From contig JAGZSY010000004.1 in NCBI GenBank assembly GCA_018380885.1, positions 1 to 64,000 of the forward strand: 64,000 nucleotides of DNA. Reading direction: 5' to 3'. The position numbers were made by a program, and so were the translations under genes. Below the pieces are notes generated by a model. The model saw nothing but the letters and a program-made list of their open reading frames with translations, had not been told where the DNA came from and did not search any database. The number at the start of each line of letters is the position of its first letter. The stretch's first letter is position 1. The DNA is from Enterocloster asparagiformis. GTDB taxonomy: Bacteria; Bacillota; Clostridia; Lachnospirales; Lachnospiraceae. Shown piece after piece: positions 15,633 through 23,996 of the stretch.

Positions 15633-16501
15633 CGCCACAGCAGCGTATTGTCCGCAAATTCCGCTTCCAACTCCCCGCTTTCGTGGAGCCAGGACAAATA
15701 GGAGCGGACGGTGCTGCCCACCAGGACGTGCTGCTCAAAGTTCATGGTCAGGCCGTAGGTTTCAAATACATTGCGCAGGACCGCTTCGGTGGAAACGGGA
15801 GTCCGGCAGAAGGCGCGGATGTTGTCCGCGATTTCATGGACCTTTTTGCGGTTTAAGGCGGCCAGGGGCGCGATGTCGTCCGTGGCTTCGGCGTGGGAGG
15901 GGACAAACAGACGGGCGTCCATCTGCTCCACCGCGTCCAGCGTCTCCAAGTAGGCGCCCACATCGTAGATAAAGGAGACGTGATACTTCTCCAGGGTGGC
16001 GGCGCTGCTCAGGCAGTCGGCTAGAAACACCGTATTGTCCGGGGTTTTAAATCCGTACATCTGAAAGAAATGGCCGGGCAGAGGGATCGGCTCCAGGCAC
16101 CGTGGAAAGTCCGGGTCCGAGAAGGGGGAGACGTCGCTGGGCTGGGCCATGAGAAACTTGTGGCGCAGCTCCATGGGCGGGCAGCCGCCGTACAGGAAGG
16201 CGGGCTCCAGCACGGGATTCCCGGTGAAGGCGGCCTCGATTCCCTGGGCAAAGACCTTGCAGCCGGTTTTCTGCTGGAGAAAATGGTTGCCGCCGATGTG
16301 GTCGGCGTTGGAGTGGGTGTTCACGATGCCCGCCAGGCGCCACTCCCGCTGTTCCAGCAGCCGCAGGAGCTTCCGGCCCGCGTCCTTGTCGTTTCCGCTG
16401 TCGATCAGATACACCTGGCTGTCCGCGCCGCAGACAATACCGATTTTTGCCGGTGCGTTTACATAATAGGTGCAATCGCCGGCCTGGGTCAGTTCAAACA
16501 T
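15623..16501 (-). CDS. MBL-fold metallo-hydrolase with HSNADH variant motif
   Basis: 292 residues. A metallo-beta-lactamase fold is seen in IVCGADSQVYLIDSGND, the metal motif NTHSNADHIGGN, and later PLPGHFFQMYG and FLADCL. In the HxHxDH signature the second histidine is Asn, so one metal site is probably altered; similar HSNADH sequences occur in some Firmicute members, which suggests a subfamily trait, not decay. A C-terminal 80-residue helical extension ends in a winged-helix-like region. GGAGGG precedes the start at 16501. Substrate unknown; it is convergent with the EIIC-EAL gene. Confidence 0.85.
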   Translation of the reverse strand: MFELTQAGDCTYYVNAPAKIGIVCGADSQVYLIDSGNDKDAGRKLLRLLEQREWRLAGIVNTHSNADHIGGNHFLQQKTGCKVFAQGIEAAFTGNPVLEPAFLYGGCPPMELRHKFLMAQPSDVSPFSDPDFPRCLEPIPLPGHFFQMYGFKTPDNTVFLADCLSSAATLEKYHVSFIYDVGAYLETLDAVEQMDARLFVPSHAEATDDIAPLAALNRKKVHEIADNIRAFCRTPVSTEAVLRNVFETYGLTMNFEQHVLVGSTVRSYLSWLHESGELEAEFADNTLLWRQS

Positions 16502-16689
16502 AATAATCCCTCCTCAATCGATCGCGCATCTGGCCTTTGACCTGGGCGCGTTTTCTTAATTGTATCACGCCCTGAAAAGGAGCGAAAGAAATATATGGCG
16601 GCGCGTCTGCATATTTCCTGCATTTTTTGGATGAATTATACACCAATACAGTGGTAATTCTAAAATATTCAGAAAGAAAATGGAAAGTA

Positions 16690-16718
16690 TTGAAAAGTAA
16701 GCCACAATATGGCATACT
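16690..16718 (+). promoter_or_regulatory. promoter of ade operon
   Basis: TTGAAA (16690-16695), 17-bp spacer, CATACT (16713-16718), giving a leader of about 70 nt before adenine deaminase. Confidence 0.65.
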
Positions 16719-16738
16719 GTTAATATCAAACAAGGGGT

Positions 16739-16776
16739 AGACAGCGCCGGGATATCAGGGCGCTGTTGTTTCTATT
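16739..16776 (+). promoter_or_regulatory. leader hairpin with T tract, possible attenuator of ade
   Basis: ACAGCGCC (16741-16748) pairs with GGCGCTGT (16759-16766), then TGTTTCTATTTT. It lies between the predicted promoter and the ade start codon, where a terminator would act as an attenuator. I could not recognise a purine riboswitch core. The gap 16502-16797 holds nothing else. Confidence 0.5.
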
Positions 16777-16797
16777 TTAGAAGAGAAAGGAGAACGT

Positions 16798-18636
16798 ATG
16801 ATTAACAAATTTTGTAAAACGCCACTGTGGGAGGCGACCATGACGCTGGCCGCCACAGCCGAGGGGAGAACGCCGGCGGAGACGGTGATCCGCGATGCAA
16901 AGCTGGTTAATGTGTGCACGGGCGAGATTATGGAGCACACGGACGTTGCCATCGCCCGGGGGAGGATCGCCCTGGTGGGGGACGGGTCCCACTGCATCGG
17001 CCCGGACACCAGGGTGATTGAGGCGGACGGTCAGTACATAGCGCCGGGATTTCTGGACGGCCACATCCATGTGGAGTCTTCCATGATGGGCGTAGGCGAG
17101 TATGCCAGGGCGGTGGTTCCCCACGGAACCGTGGGCATCTACATGGATCCCCACGAGATTTGCAACGTGTTGGGATTGGAGGGCGTCAAGTGCATGGCCC
17201 AGGATGCGGCCAGGACGCCGCTGAAGGCTATGATCACCACCCCCTCCTGCGTGCCCGCGGTGCCGGGATTCGAGGACACGGGTTCCTCCATCGGCCCTGA
17301 GGACGTGGAGGGGACCATGTACTGGGACAGCGTGGTGGGCCTGGGCGAGATGATGAACTTCCCAGGCATCTTGAACTCCGACGAGCGCACGCACAGGATC
17401 GTGGGGGCCACCCTGCGGGCCGGAAAGATCGTCACCGGCCATTACTCCATGCCCGAGACAGGCAAGGGGTTAAACGCCTACATCGCCTCCGGCACGCGCT
17501 GCTGTCACGAGTCCACCAGGGCGGAGGACGCCCTGGCCAAGATGCGCCTGGGCATGTACGCCCAGCTGCGGGAAGGCTCTGCCTGGCACGATCTGCATCA
17601 GGTGGCGAAGGCCATTACGGAGCACAAGGTGGATACGCGGTTCGCCTGCCTGGTGTCCGACGACGCCCACCCGGAGACCCTGATTCAGGAGGGGCATCTG
17701 GACCACATTTTGCGCCGGGCGCTGCAGGAGGGCATCGATCCGGTCACGGCCATCCAGATGGTGACTATCAACTGCGCCCAGTGCTTCCAGATGGACCACG
17801 AGCTGGGCTCCATCACCCCGGGCAAGTGCGCGGATATCGTGTTCCTCAATAACCTGGAGGAGATGAAGGTGACGCGGGTTCTGATCGACGGCGACGTGGT
17901 GGCTGAGGACGGGAAGATGACCGTTTCTCTTAAGCCCTATTCCTATCCGGCCTGGGCCATGGATTCCGTCCATGTGGGCGCGGCGATCACCCCGGATTCC
18001 TTCCGCCTGGAGGTTCCCGGTACAGCCGGCGGTTCCTCCCCGGCCGACGGCAGCAGGGTAAAGGTGCAGGTCATCGAGGTGGGCTCCGGCAAGGTGGCCG
18101 ACATCGCGTCCGAGGCGCTCCTGGAGGTGACGGACGGGCAGGTGCACTCCGACGTGGAGCAGGATGTGCTGAAAACAGCGGTGTTTGAGCGCCACCACGA
18201 GACGGGAAAGGTAGGCTTCGGCTTCTGCAAGGGCTTTGGCATCCGCTGCGGCGCCATGGCCTCCACCGTGGCCCACGACGCCCACAACCTGCTGGTGGTG
18301 GGAACCAACGATGCGGACATGGCGCTGGCGGCCAACACTCTGATCGAGAGCAAGGGCGGTATGGCCGTGGTGCAGAACGGGCAGGTGCTGGGCGTGGTGC
18401 CCCTGCCCATCGCAGGGCTGATGAACGACAAGCCGGCGGAGGAGATGGCCGCCATGGTGGGGCGTCTGACGGAGTGCTGGGAGCAGATCGGCTGCACCAT
18501 GGTTTCGCCCTTTATGACCATGGCCCTGATTCCCCTGGCCTGCCTGCCGGAGCTGCGGCTCACGGACCGGGGCCTGGTGGACTGCCGGACCTTCCGGTTT
18601 ACGCCTCTGTTTGTGGATGAGGCAAAGGAGGCGTGA
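16798..18636 (+). CDS. ade: adenine deaminase
   Basis: 612 residues, the length of bacterial Ade of the amidohydrolase superfamily. APGFLDGHIHVESSMM (about residues 82-97) is the diagnostic metal-binding strand, followed by the HGTVGIYMDPHEI and ATPS-type strands, GHYSMPETGKG and VSDDAHPETL with the late Asp. It hydrolyses adenine to hypoxanthine and ammonia in purine salvage, using a binuclear metal centre in the cytosol. ATG at 16798 after GAAAGGAG. The stop overlaps the GTG start of the pentapeptide-repeat gene (GTGA), so the two are coupled. A hairpin in the leader suggests control by attenuation. Confidence 0.95.
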   Translation: MINKFCKTPLWEATMTLAATAEGRTPAETVIRDAKLVNVCTGEIMEHTDVAIARGRIALVGDGSHCIGPDTRVIEADGQYIAPGFLDGHIHVESSMMGVGEYARAVVPHGTVGIYMDPHEICNVLGLEGVKCMAQDAARTPLKAMITTPSCVPAVPGFEDTGSSIGPEDVEGTMYWDSVVGLGEMMNFPGILNSDERTHRIVGATLRAGKIVTGHYSMPETGKGLNAYIASGTRCCHESTRAEDALAKMRLGMYAQLREGSAWHDLHQVAKAITEHKVDTRFACLVSDDAHPETLIQEGHLDHILRRALQEGIDPVTAIQMVTINCAQCFQMDHELGSITPGKCADIVFLNNLEEMKVTRVLIDGDVVAEDGKMTVSLKPYSYPAWAMDSVHVGAAITPDSFRLEVPGTAGGSSPADGSRVKVQVIEVGSGKVADIASEALLEVTDGQVHSDVEQDVLKTAVFERHHETGKVGFGFCKGFGIRCGAMASTVAHDAHNLLVVGTNDADMALAANTLIESKGGMAVVQNGQVLGVVPLPIAGLMNDKPAEEMAAMVGRLTECWEQIGCTMVSPFMTMALIPLACLPELRLTDRGLVDCRTFRFTPLFVDEAKEA

Positions 18637-19295
18637 CGGCCGCGGAGCGCGTGACCGGGCCGTGGCTGCCCCGGGATTCGGAGATGGTCTCCCGGGGCCT
18701 GGACTACCTGCTGGAATGTGCGCGCCTGGAGGAAAACGTGCGGGAGCGGCAGTTTGACGGGCTGGCGGCCGAGGGGGAGTCCCTGCGGCTGCTGGCCGCG
18801 GCCCAGTGCCGGTTTGTAAATTGCAGCTTTCAAAGCTGCTCCTTTGAACAGGGCTCGTTTGTGGATGTGGTGTTTCAGTCCTGCGACTTCTCCAACTGCG
18901 ATTTCAGCGACAGCTTTTTCAACCGCTGCCGGTTTTGCGCCTGCAAGGGGCTGGGGGCCAAGTTCTCGGGTAGCACGGTGAAAAATCTCACTGTGGCCGA
19001 CTGCGCCATGGATTTCGCCAATTTCGACTCCTGCCGTCTGGAGCGGGTTTGCTTTGCCGACAGCCGTTTAAATGGGGCCGCGTTCAGCCAGTGCCGGACC
19101 AAGGATGTGTTCTGGGACAGGATGGAGCTGACAGGGGCCAGCTTTTTTAAGACCTCCCTGCGGGGCATGGACTTTACCACCAGCCAGATCGGCGGCCTGA
19201 CATTGTCCGACGGCTGCGAGGAGCTGCGGGGGCTGACCGTGGATTTGTACCAGGCGGCCGAGTTATCAAAACGGCTGGGCTTGCTCATTAAATAA
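18633..19295 (+). CDS. Qnr-like pentapeptide-repeat protein
   Basis: 220 residues, GTG start inside the ade stop. Roughly residues 50-190 are tandem five-residue units with a central Phe or Leu (VNCSFQSCSFEQGSF, CDFSNCDFSDSFF, ANFDSC), the right-handed quadrilateral beta helix. The C-terminal tail LRGLTVDLYQAAELSKRLGL resembles the dimerising tail of chromosomal Qnr/MfpA-type proteins, and the length equals theirs. Such proteins mimic DNA and protect DNA gyrase from quinolones or toxins. Cysteine is unusually abundant in the repeats. Gyrase protection here is inference; many pentapeptide proteins have other roles. Confidence 0.85.
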   Translation: MTAAERVTGPWLPRDSEMVSRGLDYLLECARLEENVRERQFDGLAAEGESLRLLAAAQCRFVNCSFQSCSFEQGSFVDVVFQSCDFSNCDFSDSFFNRCRFCACKGLGAKFSGSTVKNLTVADCAMDFANFDSCRLERVCFADSRLNGAAFSQCRTKDVFWDRMELTGASFFKTSLRGMDFTTSQIGGLTLSDGCEELRGLTVDLYQAAELSKRLGLLIK

Positions 19296-19323
19296 TCCTT
19301 TTTTTGGATAAAATGCTTCTTGA

Positions 19324-19373
19324 CGCAGAATGGTGTTATGGATTAGTCTTTTATATAACACATTCTGCGTTTG
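19324..19373 (+). terminator. terminator of the ade operon
   Basis: CGCAGAATGGTGTTAT / ATAACACATTCTGCG stem with one bulged G, followed by TTTGGCATTTT. Confidence 0.75.
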
Positions 19374-19477
19374 GCATTTTAAAGCGGCTTTTGAGGGGCA
19401 CGGAGCGAACAGGAGCCGGGGAAGCCGCGGGGGGTGCAGGGGCCGGGGGATGGCGCAGGCACAAAGGATGGTATGAA

Positions 19478-20833
19478 ATGCAGCAGTCGGACACAAAAGA
19501 ATATCTGTTTTCCAACCGGGATTTGAGACGCCTGATTCTGCCGCTGATCGTGGAGCAGATTCTGGCCGTGACAGTGGGCATGGTGGACACCATGATGGTA
19601 TCCAGCGCGGGTGAGGCGGCCACCTCCGGCGTTTCCCTGGTGGATATGATCAACACCGTGATCATCAACGTCTTTGCGGCGGTTTCCACCGGCGGCGCAG
19701 TGGTGGTATCCCAGTATCTTGGGCAGAGGAAGCGGGACAACGCCTGTCTTGCGGCGGACCAGCTGATCACAATCACAGGGATCATTTCCGTGGTGATCAT
19801 GGCTGCGGCGATCCTGTTTAGGCGGGGCATTTTGGGCGGACTCTACGGCGGCATCGAGGCGGACGTGATGAGAAACGCCCTGACCTACCTGGTGATCTCC
19901 GCCGCGTCCTACCCGTTCCTGGCGGTCTATAACTCCTGCGCGGCCCTGTTCCGCTCCATGGGCAATTCCCGTATCTCCATGCAGGCCTCCATTGTTATGA
20001 ACATCATCAACGTGGCCGGGGACGCGTGGTTTATCTTCGGTTTGGGCTGGGGCGTGGCCGGGGCGGCGCTTGCTTCGCTGATCTCCAGAATTACGGCCTG
20101 CGTGATTCTGATGATCCGGCTGCGCAGCCGGGAGCTGGACATCTTTATCGGCGGCAGCCCTCTGGGACTTAACGGGCGGATTCTCAGGCAGATTCTGCAC
20201 ATCGGCATTCCGGGCGGCATCGAGAACAGCATCTTCCAGATGGGCCGCGTGCTGGTGGTCAGCATCATCGCCCTGTTCGGCACCAACCAGATTGCGGCCA
20301 ACGCCATTGCCAACAACCTGGACGGCATGGGCGTTCTGCCGGGCCAGGCTATGAACCTGGCCGTGATCACGGTGATCGGGCGCTGCGTGGGGGCCGGGGA
20401 TTTTGACCAGGCCGATTACTACGCGAAAAAGATGATGAAGCTGACCTACCTGGTCAGCGGCTGCTGCTGTGTGCTGGTGCTGGCCACCATGCCCCTTACG
20501 CTGCGACTCTACGGGCTGACCCAGGAGACGCTTAAGCTGGCGGCCCTGCTGGTGATGATCCACAACACCTGCGCCATTTTCCTGTGGCCGGCATCCTTTA
20601 CGCTGACCAATATCATGAGAGCCGCGGACGACGTAAAATTCCCCATGTTCGTGTCTATATTTTCCATGTGCGTGTTCAGGATCGCGTTCAGCTACGTTCT
20701 GGCGGTGGGCCTCGGCCTGGGCGCGGTGGGCGTGTGGATCGCCATGATCCTGGACTGGCTGGCCCGGGTGGCGTTCCTTTTGCCGCGTTTTCTGAGCGGG
20801 AAGTGGAAAAGCTTTTATCATGGCGTGTTATGA
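19478..20833 (+). CDS. MATE-family multidrug exporter
   Basis: 451 residues from the ATG at 19478, which follows AAAGGA; an earlier in-frame ATG at 19304 would run through the upstream terminator and add a Gly-rich stretch lacking homology. Twelve hydrophobic segments in two six-helix halves are visible, starting LILPLIVEQILAVTVGMVDT, with GASVVVSQYLG-like (GGAVVVSQYLGQRKRD) and GGIENSIFQMGRV motifs typical of the NorM/DinF-like group in Firmicutes. It should extrude cationic drugs or metabolites by Na+ or H+ antiport. It lies between the ade operon and a metallo-hydrolase 57 bp downstream. Confidence 0.93.
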   Translation: MQQSDTKEYLFSNRDLRRLILPLIVEQILAVTVGMVDTMMVSSAGEAATSGVSLVDMINTVIINVFAAVSTGGAVVVSQYLGQRKRDNACLAADQLITITGIISVVIMAAAILFRRGILGGLYGGIEADVMRNALTYLVISAASYPFLAVYNSCAALFRSMGNSRISMQASIVMNIINVAGDAWFIFGLGWGVAGAALASLISRITACVILMIRLRSRELDIFIGGSPLGLNGRILRQILHIGIPGGIENSIFQMGRVLVVSIIALFGTNQIAANAIANNLDGMGVLPGQAMNLAVITVIGRCVGAGDFDQADYYAKKMMKLTYLVSGCCCVLVLATMPLTLRLYGLTQETLKLAALLVMIHNTCAIFLWPASFTLTNIMRAADDVKFPMFVSIFSMCVFRIAFSYVLAVGLGLGAVGVWIAMILDWLARVAFLLPRFLSGKWKSFYHGVL

Positions 20834-20890
20834 TATATAATGGAAAGAGAGAAGGCGTTTACCAGTATTTCCGGAAAGGGGGATTTAGAA

Positions 20891-21592
20891 ATGAAAATTA
20901 CCTATATTCACCACAGTTCGTTTCTGGTGGAAATGGAACGGGTGGCATTTTTGTTCGACTATTTTGAGGGCGGCCTGCCCGAGATTCTGGACAAGCCGTT
21001 GGTGATTTTTTCCAGCCATCGCCACGGGGATCATTTTTCACCGGTGATTTTTGAGCTGGCGGAACAGGCGGAGCAGGTGGTGTATGTGCTCAGCGACGAT
21101 ATCTGGCGCAAGCGGGCTCCTCAGGAGCTTCGCCGGCAGATTTTGTTTATAGGGCCGGACGAGGAGGCCTCCATCAACCTTCCGCCGGCGGTCCATGTGA
21201 GAACCTTCAAGTCCACGGACGAGGGCGTGGCCTTTATGGTGGAGTGCGAGGGAAAGCGGATTTACCACGCCGGCGATCTGAACAACTGGGTGTGGTCCGG
21301 CGAGCCGGAGGCGGACAACCGGCGCATGAGCGAGAACTACCGCCGGGAGCTGGAAAAGATGAAGGGCAACCATGTGGACGTGGCCTTCGTGCCCTTGGAC
21401 CCGCGGCAGGAGGGAGATTTTTACCTCGGCATGGACGACTTTATGCGCATGGTGGGCGCGGACGTGGTATTCCCCATGCATTTCTGGGGAGACTTTACCA
21501 TGGCGGATAAGCTGAAAGGCCTGGAGCGCTCCGCGGATTACCGCGGCCGGGTGATGGAGATCCATCGCTGCGGAGAGGAATTTGTAATTTAG
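20891..21592 (+). CDS. MBL-fold metal-dependent hydrolase
   Basis: 233 residues from ATG 20891 after GGAAAGGGGG. The compact beta-lactamase fold has SSHRHGDHFSP (HxHxDH), later IYHAGDLNNW and VVFPMHFWGDF, giving the usual histidine and aspartate metal ligands. The pattern is nearest to the UlaG/YtnP-like group without extra domains. Substrate not deducible. It is probably cotranscribed with the upstream MATE gene (57-bp gap). Confidence 0.85.
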   Translation: MKITYIHHSSFLVEMERVAFLFDYFEGGLPEILDKPLVIFSSHRHGDHFSPVIFELAEQAEQVVYVLSDDIWRKRAPQELRRQILFIGPDEEASINLPPAVHVRTFKSTDEGVAFMVECEGKRIYHAGDLNNWVWSGEPEADNRRMSENYRRELEKMKGNHVDVAFVPLDPRQEGDFYLGMDDFMRMVGADVVFPMHFWGDFTMADKLKGLERSADYRGRVMEIHRCGEEFVI

Positions 21593-21752
21593 AGGGACAT
21601 GAGGACGGCAGAGCTGCAATTTAAGGCGGCGTCCCCGCCGGGCGCGTTTGACGGCATGGCGGGGCACTGCTGCGGAAAACAGCCTGCCGCCCTTGGCATT
21701 TTTTGTGAGAGATCAGGGGCGGGGAAACCGCACCGGGAAAGGATGGAATGAA

Positions 21753-23030
21753 ATGATGATACTGATTCGCGGCGGACGCATGGTGGACCCGGCCACAGGG
21801 AGGGACGAGCGGGCCGATCTGGTGCTGGAGGACGGATTGATCCGGGAAATCTGCGCGCCGGGGCAGGCAGAGCAGGCTGCGTTTGACCAGGTGATCGAGG
21901 CGGAGAACCTGGTGGTTGCGCCGGGACTTGTGGACGTGCACGTGCATTTCCGGGACCCCGGACTGACCTATAAGGAGGACATTCACACTGGCGCAAAGGC
22001 CGCGGCCAGAGGCGGCTTTACCACGGTGGTGTGCATGGCCAACACCAAGCCCATTGTGGACAACGAGGAAACCTTAAAATACGTCCTGGAGGAGGGCAAA
22101 AAGACAGGCATCCACGTTCTGAGCTGCGCCGCCGTGTCCAAGGGCTTTGAGGGCAGGGAGCTGACGGACATGGAGGGCCTGCTGGCCGCCGGGGCCGCCG
22201 GGTTCACGGACGACGGCATCCCGCTGATGGACGGCGTGTTCGTGAAAAAGGCCATGGAGGAGGCGGCCCGCCTGGACACGGTGCTGAGCTTCCACGAGGA
22301 GGACAAGAGCTTTATCGTGAACAATGGCATCAACCACGGGGCCGTGTCGGAGCAGCTGGGCATCTACGGTTCGCCGGCCCTGGCGGAGGACGCCCTGGTG
22401 GCCAGGGATTGTATGATCGCCCTGGAGACAGGGGCCAGGGTGGACATCCAGCACATCAGCTCCGGTCACGCCGTGCGCATGGTAAAGCTGGCAAAGGAAT
22501 TGGGCGCTCAGGTGTGGGCCGAGGTGACGCCCCACCACTTTGCGCTGACGGAGCAGGCGGTGCTAAAATACGGCGCGCTGGCTAAGATGAATCCGCCCCT
22601 GCGGACCGAGACGGACCGGCAGATGCTGATCGAGGGCCTGAAGGACGGCACCATCGATATGATCGCCACGGACCACGCGCCCCACAGCGCGGAGGAAAAG
22701 GCCAGGCCGCTGACGGAGGCTCCCAGCGGGATCATCGGGCTGGAGACGGCCCTGGCGCTGGGGATCACCCATCTGGTAAAGCCCGGGCATCTGAGCATGT
22801 GCGGGCTGATGGAGAAGATGAGTTTGAATCCCGCCCGGCTCTACAAGCTGAGCTGCGGGCGGCTGGAGGCCGGAGCGCCCGCGGACCTGGTGCTGTTCGA
22901 CGAGAACGAGGCCTGGACAGTGACGGACTTTGCCTCCAAGTCGTCCAACAGCCCCCTCGCGGGGGAACGGCTCACCGGCCGTGTGAAGTACACGATCTGT
23001 GAGGGAAAGGTGGTATACCAGGACAGATGA
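21753..23030 (+). CDS. pyrC: dihydroorotase
   Basis: 425 residues. Amidohydrolase with APGLVDVHVHFRDPGLTYKEDI (motif split here: VDVHVHFRDPG is the HxH metal strand), MANTKPIVDN, HEEDKSF, QHISSGHAV, EVTPHHF and ATDHAPHS, all class I dihydroorotase signatures. It closes carbamoyl-aspartate to dihydroorotate, step three of pyrimidine synthesis, in the cytosol. Start at one of two adjacent ATGs, 21753 or 21756, after GAAAGGA. Its stop overlaps the ATG of a YjjG-like nucleotidase (ATGA). No other pyr gene lies close, so the locus is split from the main pyr operon. Confidence 0.94.
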   Translation: MMILIRGGRMVDPATGRDERADLVLEDGLIREICAPGQAEQAAFDQVIEAENLVVAPGLVDVHVHFRDPGLTYKEDIHTGAKAAARGGFTTVVCMANTKPIVDNEETLKYVLEEGKKTGIHVLSCAAVSKGFEGRELTDMEGLLAAGAAGFTDDGIPLMDGVFVKKAMEEAARLDTVLSFHEEDKSFIVNNGINHGAVSEQLGIYGSPALAEDALVARDCMIALETGARVDIQHISSGHAVRMVKLAKELGAQVWAEVTPHHFALTEQAVLKYGALAKMNPPLRTETDRQMLIEGLKDGTIDMIATDHAPHSAEEKARPLTEAPSGIIGLETALALGITHLVKPGHLSMCGLMEKMSLNPARLYKLSCGRLEAGAPADLVLFDENEAWTVTDFASKSSNSPLAGERLTGRVKYTICEGKVVYQDR

Positions 23031-23719
23031 CAGGAGAGAAAAAATACGATGTAATCCTGCTGGACGTGGACGGCACGCTGCTCAATTTCGACCAGGCGGA
23101 AATGGACGGGATGCGCGTGGTGCTGCGGGAGTATGGGTTCGAGCCCACGCAGGAGCTGCTGGAAGCGTACCACAAGGTGAACAATTCCTACTGGACTGCC
23201 TTTGAGCGGGGCGAGGTGACCAAGGAGCGGCTGGTCTGCGCGCGGTTTGAGACGTTTTTCGACAGCCTGGGAAAGACGGTGGACGGCAGCCAGGTGGAGA
23301 GCCTGTACCGCCGGCAGTTGGACGGCTCCGCGATCCTGATCGACGGGGCGGTGGAAATCTGCGCCTATCTGCGGGACCGGTACGACCTGTATATCGTGAC
23401 CAACGGAACCTCCTCTACCCAGTACAAGCGCCTGGCCGCCTCCGGGCTGGACCGCTATGTGAAGGATATTTTCGTGTCCGAGGACGCGGGCAGCCAGAAG
23501 CCCCAGAAGGAATATTTCGACTACTGCTTCTCGCGGATTCCCGGCGCTGACCCCTCCCGGATGCTGCTGGTGGGGGATTCCCTCCACTCCGACATCCTGG
23601 GTGGAAATGTGGCCGGGACGGATACGTGCTGGTACAATCCCAAGGGTAAACCCGGGGAACCGGGGATTCGCGTGGATTATGAGATTGCGGAATTGCGGGA
23701 GTTGGAAAAAATTGTATAA
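23027..23719 (+). CDS. HAD nucleotidase, YjjG/YfnB type
   Basis: 230 residues. HAD motifs in order: DVDGTLLNF (motif I, residues 13-21), VTNGT (motif II), the lysine of SQKPQKEYF (motif III) and LLVGDSLHSDILGG (motif IV). The long cap and DSL-SDI signature resemble the YjjG family of 5'-nucleotidases that dephosphorylate (non-canonical) pyrimidine nucleotides. Translational coupling to dihydroorotase fits pyrimidine homeostasis or house-cleaning. A strong terminator follows. Confidence 0.9.
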   Translation: MTGEKKYDVILLDVDGTLLNFDQAEMDGMRVVLREYGFEPTQELLEAYHKVNNSYWTAFERGEVTKERLVCARFETFFDSLGKTVDGSQVESLYRRQLDGSAILIDGAVEICAYLRDRYDLYIVTNGTSSTQYKRLAASGLDRYVKDIFVSEDAGSQKPQKEYFDYCFSRIPGADPSRMLLVGDSLHSDILGGNVAGTDTCWYNPKGKPGEPGIRVDYEIAELRELEKIV

Positions 23720-23734
23720 TAAATGGCGGTTTGG

Positions 23735-23770
23735 CGGCAGCTTTCCCGGTGCGGGGGAGCTGCCGTTTTT
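23735..23770 (+). terminator. terminator of pyrC operon
   Basis: CGGCAGCTTTCCC / GGGGGAGCTGCCG stem with a short loop then TTTTT. Confidence 0.9.
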
Positions 23771-23903
23771 GGCGGATAGGGGGAGGACGGTTTGGCCGCG
23801 GGAGGGTGGATGGAGGCGGCGGCCTAATTGGGGCGGCCTTTGGCCCGGCCGGCAGCCGCCTGGTCGCTTCGCGGGTAATCCGTAAATATTTCGCAAAATT
23901 TCC

Positions 23904-23932
23904 TTTACTTATCCACTTTAGTATGCTACTAT
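23904..23932 (+). promoter_or_regulatory. promoter of amino acid ABC operon
   Basis: TTTACT (23904-23909), 17-bp spacer, TACTAT (23927-23932), 65 bp before the lipoprotein start. Confidence 0.6.
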
Positions 23933-23996
23933 GGTAGAGTGATTTTTGAATAAAGTATCGGACGTATGAAATCATGTTTTGAGGAGGATCAGAATT

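Noticed and set aside
16502..16797. purine riboswitch upstream of adenine deaminase
   Set aside because: The conserved purine aptamer blocks are not found; only a hairpin with T tract is seen.
19304..19477. upstream start of the MATE gene
   Set aside because: It would translate the ade terminator and a Gly-rich stretch; ATG 19478 has the SD.
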